Assembly (NCBI RefSeq): GCF_945956965.1
Contig: NZ_CAMFJS010000023.1
Span: forward strand, 21,994 to 85,993
Direction: 5' to 3'
Length of the DNA: 64,000 bases
Source of the DNA: an uncultured Roseateles sp.
Lineage (GTDB): Bacteria > Pseudomonadota > Gammaproteobacteria > Burkholderiales > Burkholderiaceae_C
The notes below the pieces were generated by a model. The model was not told the origin of the DNA. It searched no databases and saw only the letters and a list, made by a program, of their open reading frames with translations. Below are positions 18,036 through 28,231 of the stretch, piece after piece. The number at the start of each line of letters is the position of its first letter. Position 1 is the first letter of the stretch. The position numbers and the translations under genes are program-made.

Positions 18036-20276
18036 TCAGAGCTTGTATTCCAGCACCGCGCCGTACTGGGTGCGGGAGCTGCGCTCGACGCCGATGCTGT
18101 TGTCCGCACCATTGACCAGGAGCGAGCGGGTATCCAGCGGCGCCAGGTTATTGGCCGAGACCCGCAGCGACAAGCTCTTGCTGAAGGTCCACTGCGCAAA
18201 CATATCTAAGGCGCGGCTATTGGACGCATCCAGCGACTGGCTGAGCGTCTGCTGCGTCAGATAGCCCGGCGTGTAGGCCAGCGACACACCCATATTCAGC
18301 GGCAGGCTGCTCAGCCGGTAGTCAAAACCGGCATTGGCCGACCAGGGCTGCTGGCCGTCGAGGCGGTTATTGGCCATGGCAATCGCGTCCACATTGGAGT
18401 GGTAGACGCTGATATTGCCGCGCAGATTCAGCGCCAGCTTGGGGTCGAACAAGGCGGGCAGCAGCTCACCCGCGCGGCCCTTGACTTCCAGCTCCAAGCC
18501 CATGGTCTGGGCACGCGAGAAGTTCTGCGGCTGCGACACATAGCGTGGCAGCGGCGACCAATCCACGGTCTGCTGGGTCGTGACGTTACGAATCAAGTCG
18601 CTGATGCCGCGGTAGAAGCCGCCCACGCTGACCATGCCGCCGCCGGCCAGATACTTTTCAAACGCGATGTCCAGGCCGGTGGCCAGTTCGGGCTTGAGGT
18701 TGGGGTTGCCAATGCGGTCCGGGTTGAGCGGGTCGTTGGCCTGAGGATTGCCGTTCGCATCCAGCAAGGGCTTGACGTTGCTGATGCTGGGCCGAGCCAA
18801 GAGCGCGTTCAAGTCCGGCGCCTTGTAGCTGCGCGTGACGCTGGCGCGGATCATGTCCTTGCCCTTGGGGTCTAACTTGTAATTCAAGTGCCACAGCGGC
18901 GTCACCACGGTGCTGGTATTGCTGACCTGATTGCCTTCACCGCTGCTGGTGGTTTGAATGCGCTCGGCGCGCAGGCCGATATAAGTGGACCATTGGGGCG
19001 ACAGCTCCCACTCGTCCTGCACGAACAGGGCTTGGCGCTGGATGCGCGCACCGAAGGGCTGGCCTTCGATGCCTGGCTGCTGCGGCCGGCCGTTCTCGGT
19101 GATGCTGCGGGTTTCGTCGCGCTGGCGCCATTCCAGATCCCAGCCCACCGTCAGGCTGTGATCCTCACCCAGCAACTGGCCGTATTTGCCGCCCTGGATC
19201 ACGCTCTGGTCGTGGCTTTCTCCCAGATTGACACGCCACACCTGCGCCTCGGTGGCCGGGGCCACGACGCGGAAGCTGCGGTTGTCATTCGTGCCCTTGG
19301 AATCCTGCAAGGCCAGTTTCAACTCAATGCGTTGCGAGTCACTGAAACGGTTGATCCACTGCGCATTGCCGCGCAGGTTCTGCCAAGTGCCGCGGCTGAG
19401 CGAGTCATCATCCACGCCAGGGAAACCGCTGAGCACCTCGTTCTGGAAGCTCATGCGGTTGCGCCAATAGCCTTTCTGCACAAAGGCTTGCAGGGCCAGC
19501 GACTCTTCATCGCTGATGCGCCAGTTGACGCGCGGGGCCGAGTTGAAGCCATGGCCCCAGTTGTCTTGCACACCGCGCTGAATGACTTCCGAGGGCTGCT
19601 CATTGCTGCCGAGCGCCTTGCGGTCTGTGACCACTTCGGTTTGCTGGCGCCACTCAAAACCGGACAGCGGCACCGAGATCGAGACATTGCCGATCTTCTC
19701 GCCATAAGTGAAGGTGCCCGAAGGCGTAGGCCGCACGGCGTTATAGCCCAGGCCCAAGCGCAGATCGCGCTGCGAAACGCGCGGCGCGTCCTTCAAGATG
19801 ATGTTGATGGCGCCGGCCACGGCCTGCGCGCTTTGGTCAGCGGTCGGACCTTTGGTGACCTCGATGCGCTCCACCTGAGCGGGGTCCAACTGGTCCAGCG
19901 CGAAGCCTGGGGGCGCTGGGTCGCCGTTGATCAGAATCAGGGTGTAGCCCGAGCCAAGGCCACGCATACGCGGTGCGCCCCCGGCGACGGACACGCCCGG
20001 CAGGCGTTTGAGCACATCGGCCACATTGGTGTCGCCGAACTTTTCCAGCTCCTCCCGCCCGTAAATCTGCTTGGCCACCGGCGCGCGGCGGCGCAAATCG
20101 GTATCGCTGCTCTGGCGCGAAATTTCCACCCGTTCCAGCTTGGCGCCGGGGCGAGCCTGCGGCTCGGCACCCGGCTGGGCTTCTTGGGCTTGCGCCAGGG
20201 TCACAGACAACAAAACACAGGCGGCGGCAATGGGCGACAGGGATTTCAAGAAACAGGCTCCATGATCGCTGCGCAA
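18036..20276 (-). CDS. TonB-dependent outer-membrane receptor
   Basis: Outer-membrane beta-barrel transporter of 746 residues for energy-dependent uptake of a large or scarce ligand. A Sec signal peptide ends near LAQAQ. The plug domain (about residues 60-175) shows YGREELEKFGDTNVADVL, LPGVSV, a MRGLGSGYT segment and VERIEVTKGPTADQS. The barrel follows, ending QYGAVLEYKL, where the usual terminal aromatic is replaced by leucine. The neighbouring patatin-like lipase suggests a lipid-linked ligand or ester substrate, but siderophore uptake is equally possible. About 190 bases separate it from tex, long enough for its own promoter. Confidence 0.92.
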   Translation of the reverse strand: MRSDHGACFLKSLSPIAAACVLLSVTLAQAQEAQPGAEPQARPGAKLERVEISRQSSDTDLRRRAPVAKQIYGREELEKFGDTNVADVLKRLPGVSVAGGAPRMRGLGSGYTLILINGDPAPPGFALDQLDPAQVERIEVTKGPTADQSAQAVAGAINIILKDAPRVSQRDLRLGLGYNAVRPTPSGTFTYGEKIGNVSISVPLSGFEWRQQTEVVTDRKALGSNEQPSEVIQRGVQDNWGHGFNSAPRVNWRISDEESLALQAFVQKGYWRNRMSFQNEVLSGFPGVDDDSLSRGTWQNLRGNAQWINRFSDSQRIELKLALQDSKGTNDNRSFRVVAPATEAQVWRVNLGESHDQSVIQGGKYGQLLGEDHSLTVGWDLEWRQRDETRSITENGRPQQPGIEGQPFGARIQRQALFVQDEWELSPQWSTYIGLRAERIQTTSSGEGNQVSNTSTVVTPLWHLNYKLDPKGKDMIRASVTRSYKAPDLNALLARPSISNVKPLLDANGNPQANDPLNPDRIGNPNLKPELATGLDIAFEKYLAGGGMVSVGGFYRGISDLIRNVTTQQTVDWSPLPRYVSQPQNFSRAQTMGLELEVKGRAGELLPALFDPKLALNLRGNISVYHSNVDAIAMANNRLDGQQPWSANAGFDYRLSSLPLNMGVSLAYTPGYLTQQTLSQSLDASNSRALDMFAQWTFSKSLSLRVSANNLAPLDTRSLLVNGADNSIGVERSSRTQYGAVLEYKL

Positions 20277-20466
20277 GGCAGCTCAATAGTCGATGGCCGA
20301 ACCATAGCGGAAGTCGCGGCGCCGGCTGCCACTTTTGCGACCAATGGTGGATTTGAGGGGGTCAGCAACCGGTGCCGACCCTGGCTGGGGTGAGCGGCGC
20401 GGGGCCAAGCTCCCCCTGCCCTCCCCCGGCTACCCACCAAGAGCAGCCGGGAAGCAGTGGCCTGCC

Positions 20467-22821
20467 TCAGCGCTTGGCCTGCAGCTTGGCGAAGGCCGCC
20501 GCCATGGCATTGCCACCCGCCGGAGCGGATGCCGCCGGCGCCGAGCGGCCGCCACCGCCGCTGCGCTCATTGCGGGCGGCGGGGCGGTAGCTGTTGTCGG
20601 CCTTGCCGCCGGAGCTGCCGCTCTTTTGCACCGGTGCATCCAGCTTCATGGTCAGCGAGATGCGCTTGCGGGCCAGGTCCACCTCCAGCACGCGCACCTT
20701 GACGACGTCCCCGGTCTTGACCACTTCGCGCGCATCGTTGACGAATTTATTGGCCAGCTGGCTGACGTGAATCAGGCCGTCCTGGTGCACGCCCAGGTCC
20801 ACAAAAGCGCCGAACTGGGCGACGTTGGACACCGTGCCCTCGAGCACCATGCCTTCCACCAGATCCTTGATGTCGTCCACGCCTTCGCTGAAGCGGGCCA
20901 CCTTGAAGTCGGGGCGCGGGTCGCGGCCAGGCTTTTCCAGCTCGGCCAGAATGTCTTTGACCGTGATGGCGCCGAACTTCTCGTCGGCAAAGGCCTCGGG
21001 CTTGAGGCTGCGGATCACATCGCTCTTGCCCATCACCTCGGCCGCGGGCCGCTTAACGGCGGCCAGGATGCGCTCAACCACGGGGTAAGTCTCGGGGTGG
21101 ACACCGGAGAAGTCCAAGGGGTTCTCACCATCGCGGATGCGCAAAAAGCCCGCCGCCTGCTCAAAGGTCTTGGGGCCCAAGCCCGTCACATCCAGCAACT
21201 GCTTGCGGCTCTTGAAGGCGCCGTTGGCATCACGCCAGCGGACGATAGACGCGGCGACCGTGGCGCTCAGGCCCGAAACGCGCGACAACAAGGGGGCCGA
21301 GGCGGTATTGAGATCCACGCCCACCGAGTTGACGCAGTCTTCCACCACCGCGTCCAGGGTCTTGGCCATTTCGCTCTGGTTGACATCGTGCTGGTACTGG
21401 CCGACGCCAATGCTCTTGGGGTCGATCTTCACCAACTCGGCCAGCGGGTCTTGCAAGCGGCGGGCGATGGACACCGCACCGCGCAAGGTCACGTCCAGAT
21501 CAGGCAGTTCCTTGGAGGCGAATTCCGAGGCGGAATAGATCGAGGCACCGGCCTCGCTGACCACCACCTTCTGAATCTCGGTGCCCGGTGCGAGTTGCTG
21601 GATGCGCTTGATCAGGTCAGCCGCCAGCTTGTCGGTTTCACGGCTGGCCGTGCCATTGCCGATGGCGATCAGGTTCACGCCATGCGTGGCACACAGGCGT
21701 GCCAGGGTGTGAATCGAGCCTTCCCAGTCCTTGCGCGGCTCGTGCGGGAAGACGGCGCAGGTGTCCAGCACCCGGCCGGTGTCGCTGACCACCGCCACCT
21801 TGACGCCGGTGCGAATGCCCGGGTCCAGGCCCATCACCACACGCTTGCCGGCCGGCGCGGCCAGCAGCAGGTCACGCAGATTCTCGGCAAACACCTTGAT
21901 GGCCACGGCCTCGGCCGACTCACGCAGGCGGGAGAACAAATCGCGCTCCAAGCTCATGCTGAGCTTGACCTTCCAGGTCCAGGCCACGCATTTGCGGATC
22001 AACGCGTCGCTGGCTCGGTTGGCGTGGCTCCAGCCCAGATGGCGGGCGATGCGGCCTTCGGCCAAGCCGGGTTGACCCGCCACCGTTTCTTCGTCCAGCA
22101 CCAGCTTGGCGTCGAGGAACTCCAGCGTGCGGCCACGGAACACGGCCAAAGCGCGGTGCGAGGGCACGGTCTTGATCGGCTCGTCGTAATCGAAGTAGTC
22201 GCGGAACTTGGCGATGTCCGGATTGTTCTCGTCCTTGCCTTCCATCAGCTTGGAGCGGAACAAGCCCTCTTCCCACAGCCACTCGCGCAGCTTGCCGATC
22301 AGCAAGGCGTCTTCGGCCCAGCGCTCGGACAGCAGATCGCGCACGCCGTCCAGCACCGCGAAAGCATCGGCAAAGCCAGCGTCGGCATTGATGAAGGCCT
22401 GCGCCTCGGCTTGCGGGTCCAGGCTCGGGTCGGCAAACAGCTTGTCAGCCAGCGGCTCCAGGCCGGCTTCGCGGGCAATCATGCCCTTGGTGCGGCGCTT
22501 GACCTTGTAGGGCAGGTAGAGGTCTTCCAGCTCTTGCTTGGTGGGCGCGGCTTCGATCAGGGCGCGCAGCTCAGGGGTGAGCTTGCCCTGCTCATCAATG
22601 CTTTTGAGCACCGCGGCGCGGCGGTCTTCCAGCTCGCGCAAATAGCCCAGGCGCGCTTCCAGATCGCGCAGTTGCGCATCGTCCAGGCCATCGGTCACTT
22701 CCTTGCGGTAGCGGGCGATGAAGGGCACGGTCGCACCTCCATCGAGCAATTCAACAGCGGCGTTGACTTGGGCCGGCCGAACACCCAGCTCGGCGGCAAT
22801 TTGAAGCAGGATCTTGTCCAA
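20467..22821 (-). CDS. tex: RNA-binding transcriptional accessory protein Tex
   Basis: Cytoplasmic nucleic-acid-binding protein of 784 residues that associates with RNA polymerase and affects transcription and stress tolerance. Domains in order: helical Tex N-domain ([20 protein letters not shown]), YqgF/RNase H-like fold around [20 protein letters not shown], helix-hairpin-helix repeats ([17 protein letters not shown]), and a C-terminal S1 domain ([20 protein letters not shown]). A Gly/Ala-rich tail ends the protein. The length is normal for Tex. It is divergent from the RNB exonuclease, with a 121-base shared intergenic region. Confidence 0.95.
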   Translation of the reverse strand: MDKILLQIAAELGVRPAQVNAAVELLDGGATVPFIARYRKEVTDGLDDAQLRDLEARLGYLRELEDRRAAVLKSIDEQGKLTPELRALIEAAPTKQELEDLYLPYKVKRRTKGMIAREAGLEPLADKLFADPSLDPQAEAQAFINADAGFADAFAVLDGVRDLLSERWAEDALLIGKLREWLWEEGLFRSKLMEGKDENNPDIAKFRDYFDYDEPIKTVPSHRALAVFRGRTLEFLDAKLVLDEETVAGQPGLAEGRIARHLGWSHANRASDALIRKCVAWTWKVKLSMSLERDLFSRLRESAEAVAIKVFAENLRDLLLAAPAGKRVVMGLDPGIRTGVKVAVVSDTGRVLDTCAVFPHEPRKDWEGSIHTLARLCATHGVNLIAIGNGTASRETDKLAADLIKRIQQLAPGTEIQKVVVSEAGASIYSASEFASKELPDLDVTLRGAVSIARRLQDPLAELVKIDPKSIGVGQYQHDVNQSEMAKTLDAVVEDCVNSVGVDLNTASAPLLSRVSGLSATVAASIVRWRDANGAFKSRKQLLDVTGLGPKTFEQAAGFLRIRDGENPLDFSGVHPETYPVVERILAAVKRPAAEVMGKSDVIRSLKPEAFADEKFGAITVKDILAELEKPGRDPRPDFKVARFSEGVDDIKDLVEGMVLEGTVSNVAQFGAFVDLGVHQDGLIHVSQLANKFVNDAREVVKTGDVVKVRVLEVDLARKRISLTMKLDAPVQKSGSSGGKADNSYRPAARNERSGGGGRSAPAASAPAGGNAMAAAFAKLQAKR

Positions 22822-22942
22822 AGCAGTCTGGAATCACATGAAAACGGGAAGCGGCGGAGTTTGCCACAGGCCGACCCGGCGGCCGGTGCCGCGGCAAATG
22901 GCGGGTTTGGGGCGCCAGCTCAGAAAGCTCTACAGTAGGCTG

Positions 22943-24442
22943 ATGCGAAATCAACGCCGCTTCAAACGCCACGACCTGGCCGCCCTGGCCAGCCAAGCCA
23001 TGCTGGAGCGCGGGCTGGAGCCCGAATTCCCGCCCGCCGTCGAGCTCGAACTCAGCCGCTTGGCGGCGACGCCCAACCGCCCGTCGGCGGATGAGCCGGA
23101 ACAAGCGGGCTCAAAGATTGCCGATCTGCGCGCCCTACCCTGGTGCTCATTGGATAACGACGACTCGCTCGACCTCGATCAGCTCACCGCCTGCCAGCGC
23201 GAAGCGGGCGGCGGCCTGCGCCTCTTCGTGGCGGTGGCGGATGTGGACGCGCTGGTGCATCGGGATTCCGCGATTGACCGGCATGCCCGCCACAACACCT
23301 GCTCGGTCTACACCTCGGCGCGCATTTTCCCGATGCTGCCCGAGCGCCTGTCCACCGACCTCAGCTCGCTCAACCCGCAGCAAGACCGCCTGGCCCTGGT
23401 GACCGAGATGCTGATCGACGGCCAGGGCGATTTGCTGGACTCCACGATTTACCGCGCCCGGGTGCGCAACCAGGCCAAGCTGGCTTATGACGCCACCTCC
23501 GCCTGGCTGCTGGGCGAGGCCGAGTTGCCCGCCGCCGCCCAGGCCTGGCCGGGCATGGACGAGCAGTTGCGCCTGCAGGACGCGATGGCGCAAACCCTGC
23601 GTGCGCGCCGCCATGCCCACGGCTCACTCGAATTCGAGACCTTGCAGCCGCGCGTCATTTTTGAAGGTGAGCGGGTGGTCGATCTGCAGCAGCAGGAACA
23701 AAACCGCGCCCGCCAGCTGATCGAGGAATTCATGATCGCCACCAATGGCTGCTGCGCGCGCTTCTTGGCGAGCCATGGCCGCGCCTCGCTGCGCCGGGTG
23801 GTGCGCTCGCCCGAGCGCTGGGCGCGCATCCGGGAAGAGGCCAACAAATATGGCGAGCAGTTGCCGGGCTCGCCCGACGCGAATGCGCTGGAGGGCTTTC
23901 TGGCCCGGCGCCGCCGCGCCGACCCGCTGCGCTTCCCTGACCTGTCCCTGGTCATCATCAAGCTGATGGGTTCGGGGGAATATGTGGTGGAACGCCCGGG
24001 GCGCGAGCCCATCGGGCATTTCGGCCTGGCCGAACGCGAGTACACCCATGCCACCGCGCCCAACCGGCGCTACCCCGACCTGATCAGCCAGCGCATGGTC
24101 AAAGCCCTGCTGGCCGGCCGCCCCGCCCCCTATAGCCCGGCCGAGCTGGAAGACCTGGCCCTGCACTGCACCCAGCAAGAAGACGCCGCCCGCAAGGTGG
24201 AGCGGCGCATGCGCAAATCAGAAGCCGCACTATTCCTGGAGCCGCGCCTGGGCGAGGTGTTCTCGGCCCTGGTCACCGGTCACGGCGCCTCGGGCATCTG
24301 GGTGCGCCTGCTGACGCCGCCGGTGGAGGGCATGTTGGTGGGCCACGCGCCCGAGCTACGCCTGGGTCAGCGCCTGCGGGTGCGCCTGGTGGGCTGCAAT
24401 ATCGAGCGCGGCTTTATCGACTTCGCGTATGTGCAGGGCTAA
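22943..24442 (+). CDS. RNB-domain ribonuclease (RNase II/R-like)
   Basis: Predicted 3'-5' exoribonuclease of 499 residues. The catalytic RNB motif appears as LPWCSLDNDDSLDLDQLT, supplying the aspartates that bind magnesium, followed by VAVADVDALVHRDSAID and the RNB segments TAPNRRYPDLISQRMV. A short C-terminal S1-like barrel ends the protein. It is shorter than RNase R and lacks clear N-terminal cold-shock domains, matching a compact RNB subfamily common in betaproteobacteria. The ATG at 22943 is the first one with homologous sequence. A -10-like TACAGT lies only seven bases upstream and no strong Shine-Dalgarno is present, so the message may be leaderless. Confidence 0.88.
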   Translation: MRNQRRFKRHDLAALASQAMLERGLEPEFPPAVELELSRLAATPNRPSADEPEQAGSKIADLRALPWCSLDNDDSLDLDQLTACQREAGGGLRLFVAVADVDALVHRDSAIDRHARHNTCSVYTSARIFPMLPERLSTDLSSLNPQQDRLALVTEMLIDGQGDLLDSTIYRARVRNQAKLAYDATSAWLLGEAELPAAAQAWPGMDEQLRLQDAMAQTLRARRHAHGSLEFETLQPRVIFEGERVVDLQQQEQNRARQLIEEFMIATNGCCARFLASHGRASLRRVVRSPERWARIREEANKYGEQLPGSPDANALEGFLARRRRADPLRFPDLSLVIIKLMGSGEYVVERPGREPIGHFGLAEREYTHATAPNRRYPDLISQRMVKALLAGRPAPYSPAELEDLALHCTQQEDAARKVERRMRKSEAALFLEPRLGEVFSALVTGHGASGIWVRLLTPPVEGMLVGHAPELRLGQRLRVRLVGCNIERGFIDFAYVQG

Positions 24443-24499
24443 CGAGGCTTTGCTCAAATTTGAATCACTGAGCCGGCAGGCCCAGCCGGCCTCACCGAC

Positions 24500-25774
24500 T
24501 CAAGCGCGGGCGAATGCCGCCGCGCCCTCACCCGCCACCGCGCCGCTGGCCATGCTGGCGGTCAGGAGATAGCCACCGGTCGGCGCTTCCCAATCCAGCA
24601 TCTCGCCGGCGCAGAACACGCCCGGCAAGGCCTTGAGCATCAGCTGCTCGTTCAGCTCTTCCAGACGCACACCGCCGGCGGTGCTGATGGCTTCGGCAAC
24701 AGGGCGGGTGGCGCGCAGCGTCAGCGGCAAGCGCTTGAGTGTGCGGGCCAGATGCGCAGGGTCGTTGTACTCGTCCTTGCTCAAGACCTCATGCAGCAGG
24801 CCGGCCTTCAGGCCTTCGATGCCCAAACGGCTCTTCAGATGGGTAGACAGCGAGCGCGGGCCGCGTGGGCGCGCCACTTCGGCGGCTACAAAATCTTCGC
24901 TGCGGTCGGGCAGCAAATCGAGGTGGACCGTGGCGGAGCCGAACTCAGCGATCTCCTCGCGCAAGAGGCTGGAGGCGGCATAGACCAGCGAGCCTTCAAT
25001 GCCGGTGGCTGTCACCACAAACTCACCCTGGCGTGCGAACTGGCGGCCACTCTGCCCCTGGAAATGCAAGGCCACCGGCTTGATCGGCAGGCCGGCGAAT
25101 TTGCTGGCGAACAGCGCGCTCCAGCCCGGCTCGTCCGCGCCAGCACGGCGCGGGCCCAGATCAAAACCGCAGTTGGCGGCGCGCAGCGGCGCCACACTCA
25201 CGGCGCGAGCACTCAGCAGCGGCAGCCAGGCCGCGTCAGAACCCAGCTGCGGCCAGGAGGCGCCACCCAGCGCCAGCACCAGCACATCGGCGCGCACCAG
25301 GCGCTCCTGCCCCTCAGCATTCAAAAAACGCAGGCTTTGGCCATCTTCCGCCCAGCCCTGCCAACGCTGGCGCATCGAAAAGCGCACGCCCGCTTCGCGC
25401 AGGCGATGCAGCCAGGCGCGCAAAAGCGGCGCGGCCTTCAGGCTGACCGGGAAGACCCGGCCGGAGCTGCCGACAAAGGTTTCCACGCCCAGCTTGGCGG
25501 CCCAGCCGCGCAGGCCGGGGCCGTCCAGCTTGTCCAGCCAGCGGGCTACTTCGGGTGCGCGTTCGGCAAAGCGCTGGTCAAACAGCGGGCGGTCTTCGGT
25601 GTGGGTCAGGTTCAAGCCGCCCTTGCCGGCCAGCAGGAATTTGCGCCCCACCGAGGGCATGGCATCGAAGAGTTCGACGTCCAAGCCCGCGGCGCGCAGG
25701 CGCTCGGCCGCCATCAGTCCGGCAGGGCCGCCGCCGATGACGATGGCGGATTTGGTGGGGGCTGGCTGAGACAT
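24500..25774 (-). CDS. FAD-dependent flavoprotein, HI0933/PP_4765 type
   Basis: Predicted FAD-binding oxidoreductase of 424 residues. The dinucleotide-binding motif IGGGPAGLMAAERL is at the N-terminus. AGKGGLNLTHTE takes the place of the SGGGRCNLTN seen in the broader HI0933 family, which points to the PP_4765-like proteobacterial subfamily. The C-terminus carries the second FAD contact, AGEMLDWEAPTGGYLL. The substrate is unknown; distant relatives act on bile acids or are unassigned. It is transcribed convergently with the RNB gene, 57 bases apart. Confidence 0.87.
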   Translation of the reverse strand: MSQPAPTKSAIVIGGGPAGLMAAERLRAAGLDVELFDAMPSVGRKFLLAGKGGLNLTHTEDRPLFDQRFAERAPEVARWLDKLDGPGLRGWAAKLGVETFVGSSGRVFPVSLKAAPLLRAWLHRLREAGVRFSMRQRWQGWAEDGQSLRFLNAEGQERLVRADVLVLALGGASWPQLGSDAAWLPLLSARAVSVAPLRAANCGFDLGPRRAGADEPGWSALFASKFAGLPIKPVALHFQGQSGRQFARQGEFVVTATGIEGSLVYAASSLLREEIAEFGSATVHLDLLPDRSEDFVAAEVARPRGPRSLSTHLKSRLGIEGLKAGLLHEVLSKDEYNDPAHLARTLKRLPLTLRATRPVAEAISTAGGVRLEELNEQLMLKALPGVFCAGEMLDWEAPTGGYLLTASMASGAVAGEGAAAFARA

Positions 25775-25834
25775 CTAGGGCTTTCTGGCACGGGCTGGGG
25801 GGCTGCGAGTGTGCCAGATTCGCCCCGCCCCGGC

Positions 25835-26731
25835 TCAAGAACCCTTCAACAATGCCGCGATCTGCTCACCGAGCTCAGGCTTATCGATGAAGGGGCTGGT
25901 CGGATTGCGCAGCTGCATCACGTCTTCCAGCCGAGTCTGCACACCCACCAAGACCTTGGGGTGGCTGAAGATGTAGAACTGCCGCGCATCCATGGCCTCG
26001 AACACCAGTGCTGCCACTTCGGCCGCGGTGACCTTGCCGGAGGAAACTGCCTTGTCGCTCATGGCTTGCGACACCAGCTGGCTCTTGGTCGGCTTGCTTG
26101 CCGCAAACTCACCCGGCCGGTTGCGATGGCTTTGCGAGATGCCGGTGGGCACAAAGAAGGGGCACAGCACGGCGGCATGCACCTGATTGCTGACGAGGGC
26201 CAGGTCTTGATAGAGCGTTTCGCTCAACGACACCACGGCATGTTTGCTGACGTTGTACACACCCATGTTCGGCGCATTGACCATGCCGGCCATGGAGGCG
26301 GTGTTGACGATATGGCCTTCATAAGCCGGGTCGGCCGCGGCGGCCTCCAGCATCATGGGTGTGAACAGGCGCACGCCGTGCACCACCCCCATCAGATTGA
26401 CGCCCAGCACCCATTCCCAGTCGGCCAAGGTGTTTTCCCACACCAAGCCGCCCGAGCCGACGCCCGCGTTGTTGAAGACGAAATGCGGGGCGCCGAAGCG
26501 CTGCTTGACGGCGGCGGCCAGGGCTTCCATCTCGGCCGCCTTGCTGACATCCACCCGCTGCACCAGCATGGGCCGGCCTTCAAATTCAGCCGCCGCGGCC
26601 TCCAGGGCATCGGCTTGCACATCGCACAGCACCAGATTCATGCCGCGCGACGCAGCAATGCGCGCCACCTCCAGGCCGAAGCCCGAGGCAGCGCCGGTGA
26701 TCACGGCCGTTTGGCCTGAGCAGTTCTTCAT
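25835..26731 (-). CDS. Short-chain dehydrogenase/reductase
   Basis: NAD(P)-dependent SDR of 298 residues. The cofactor motif TAVITGAASGFGLEVA is near the N-terminus. NNAGVG, the catalytic serine in NTASM and the YxxxK motif YNVSK are all present. A 50-residue C-terminal extension after the Rossmann fold resembles SDRs acting on long or hydrophobic alcohols. I chose the ATG at 26731, which has AAGG six bases upstream; the ATG two codons earlier has no spacing. It follows the elaA-like gene by 16 bases, so it belongs to a three-gene unit with the reductase at 27209-28231. The substrate is unknown. Confidence 0.88.
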   Translation of the reverse strand: MKNCSGQTAVITGAASGFGLEVARIAASRGMNLVLCDVQADALEAAAAEFEGRPMLVQRVDVSKAAEMEALAAAVKQRFGAPHFVFNNAGVGSGGLVWENTLADWEWVLGVNLMGVVHGVRLFTPMMLEAAAADPAYEGHIVNTASMAGMVNAPNMGVYNVSKHAVVSLSETLYQDLALVSNQVHAAVLCPFFVPTGISQSHRNRPGEFAASKPTKSQLVSQAMSDKAVSSGKVTAAEVAALVFEAMDARQFYIFSHPKVLVGVQTRLEDVMQLRNPTSPFIDKPELGEQIAALLKGS

Positions 26732-26747
26732 AGTCATCCTTGGCCCC

Positions 26748-27209
26748 TCAGGGCAAACGCATGTCGATATGGGGGATGCCGTCGTCGTCGTACACCTCGG
26801 AAATCGGCACAAAGCCGAAGCCGGCATAAAAGCGCTGCAAATGGGCTTGCGCACTCAAGACCTGGGCCAGGCCCGGCCAGAGGCGCCGACCCTCGGCCAC
26901 GGCCTGGCTCATCAGCTGCTGGCCCTGGCCTTGGCCACGCGCCTCGGGCGCCGTCAGCACGCGGCCGATGGCCGGCTCGGTCTGCTCGGGGCCTTTGAGC
27001 CCCGGCGGCAGTAGCCGGGCATAGGCCTGCAATTCACCGGCCTCATTGAGGCCACGCAAATGCAAGGCCTCCAGGTCGAGACCGTCCGGGTCCAGATAAA
27101 CGCACTGCTGCTCCAACACAAACACCCGCGCGCGCAGCGCCAGGATTTGGTAGAGCTGCGCTGCGCTGAGTGCGGTTAATGGGTCACAGTGCCAGGTCAG
27201 TCCCGCCAT
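26748..27209 (-). CDS. GNAT acetyltransferase, ElaA family
   Basis: Small N-acetyltransferase of 153 residues. The ElaA signature LYQILALRARVFVLEQQCVY followed by LDPDGLDLEA is clear, as is the acetyl-CoA loop region IGRVLTAPEARGQGQGQQL. The ATG overlaps the stop of the upstream reductase as ATGA, giving translational coupling; the frame continues far upstream only as an antisense-type extension inside that gene. The natural substrate of ElaA proteins is not established. It is cotranscribed with two oxidoreductases. Confidence 0.88.
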   Translation of the reverse strand: MAGLTWHCDPLTALSAAQLYQILALRARVFVLEQQCVYLDPDGLDLEALHLRGLNEAGELQAYARLLPPGLKGPEQTEPAIGRVLTAPEARGQGQGQQLMSQAVAEGRRLWPGLAQVLSAQAHLQRFYAGFGFVPISEVYDDDGIPHIDMRLP

Positions 27210-28231
27210 CACACCAGCTTGACCAACTGCTTGCCGAAGTTGCGGCCCTTGAGCAAACCCAAGAAGGCTTCCGGCGCGCTGGCAATGCCTTCGGCCAACG
27301 ACTCGCGGTACTTCAAGCGGCCGGTGGCTACCAGGCCGCCCAGCTCCTTGAGCGCCTCGGGCCAGACGTCCATGTGCTCGCTGACGATGAAACCTTCCAC
27401 CTTCATGCGGTTGACCAGGATCAGCTGCGGTGCGGCCATCGGGATGGGCTCGCCGTTGTAGCCGGCGATCATGCCGCACATGGCGATGCGGCTGAAGGCA
27501 TTGGCGCGCAGCATCACCGTGTCCAGAATCATGCCGCCGACGTTCTCAAAATAGCCGTCCACGCCCTTGGGGCAGGCTGCCTTCAGAGCGGCATTCAGCG
27601 ACTTCACATCGGGGTGCTGCTTGTAGTCGATGCATTCATCGAAGCCGAGTTCTTCCACCACATAGCGGCATTTGTCTGCACCACCGGCCAGGCCCACTGC
27701 GCGCGCGCCGCGTGCCTTGGCCAGCTGGCCCACCACGCCGCCCACGGCGCCGCTGGCGGCACTCACCACCACGGTTTCACCGGCCTTGGGGTTGATGATC
27801 TTCACCAGGCCATACCAGCCGGTGACGCCGGGCATGCCGACGGCGCCGAGGTAGGCGGACAAAGGGATGTGCGTCGTATCGACTTTTTGCAAGACACCGC
27901 GCTGGGCCGCATCGACCACGAAATACTCTTGCCAGCCGCCCATGCCCACGACCTTGTCGCCCACGGCGAAGGCGCTGTTCTTGCTGGCCACCACCTCACC
28001 GGCGGTACCGCCCAACATCACGGCGTCCAGCGGCTGGGGGTCGGCATAGCTCTTGCCGTCATTCATGCGGCCGCGCATATAGGGGTCGAGGCTGAGGAAG
28101 TGGTTGCGCACCAGCACCTGGCCCTCGGCCAGCTCGGGCAGGGGCGTCTCCACCAGGCGGAAATTGGCGGCACTGGGCTCGCCGCTCGGGCGCGAGGCCA
28201 GCACGATCTGGCGGTTGATGGCTTGGCTCAT
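27209..28231 (-). CDS. NADPH-dependent alkenal/one oxidoreductase (CurA/LTB4DH type)
   Basis: Medium-chain reductase of 340 residues, lacking zinc ligands, that typically reduces C=C bonds of alpha,beta-unsaturated ketones or aldehydes. Diagnostic features are LSLDPYMRGRM near the N-terminus, GWQEYFVV, the cofactor motif AASGAVGGVVGQLAK and a GVDGYFENVGG segment. E. coli CurA and mammalian LTB4 12-hydroxydehydrogenase are characterised relatives. The ATG at 28231 has AGGAGA at good spacing; the frame above it is not protein-like. It leads an operon with the ElaA and SDR genes. Confidence 0.9.
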   Translation of the reverse strand: MSQAINRQIVLASRPSGEPSAANFRLVETPLPELAEGQVLVRNHFLSLDPYMRGRMNDGKSYADPQPLDAVMLGGTAGEVVASKNSAFAVGDKVVGMGGWQEYFVVDAAQRGVLQKVDTTHIPLSAYLGAVGMPGVTGWYGLVKIINPKAGETVVVSAASGAVGGVVGQLAKARGARAVGLAGGADKCRYVVEELGFDECIDYKQHPDVKSLNAALKAACPKGVDGYFENVGGMILDTVMLRANAFSRIAMCGMIAGYNGEPIPMAAPQLILVNRMKVEGFIVSEHMDVWPEALKELGGLVATGRLKYRESLAEGIASAPEAFLGLLKGRNFGKQLVKLV

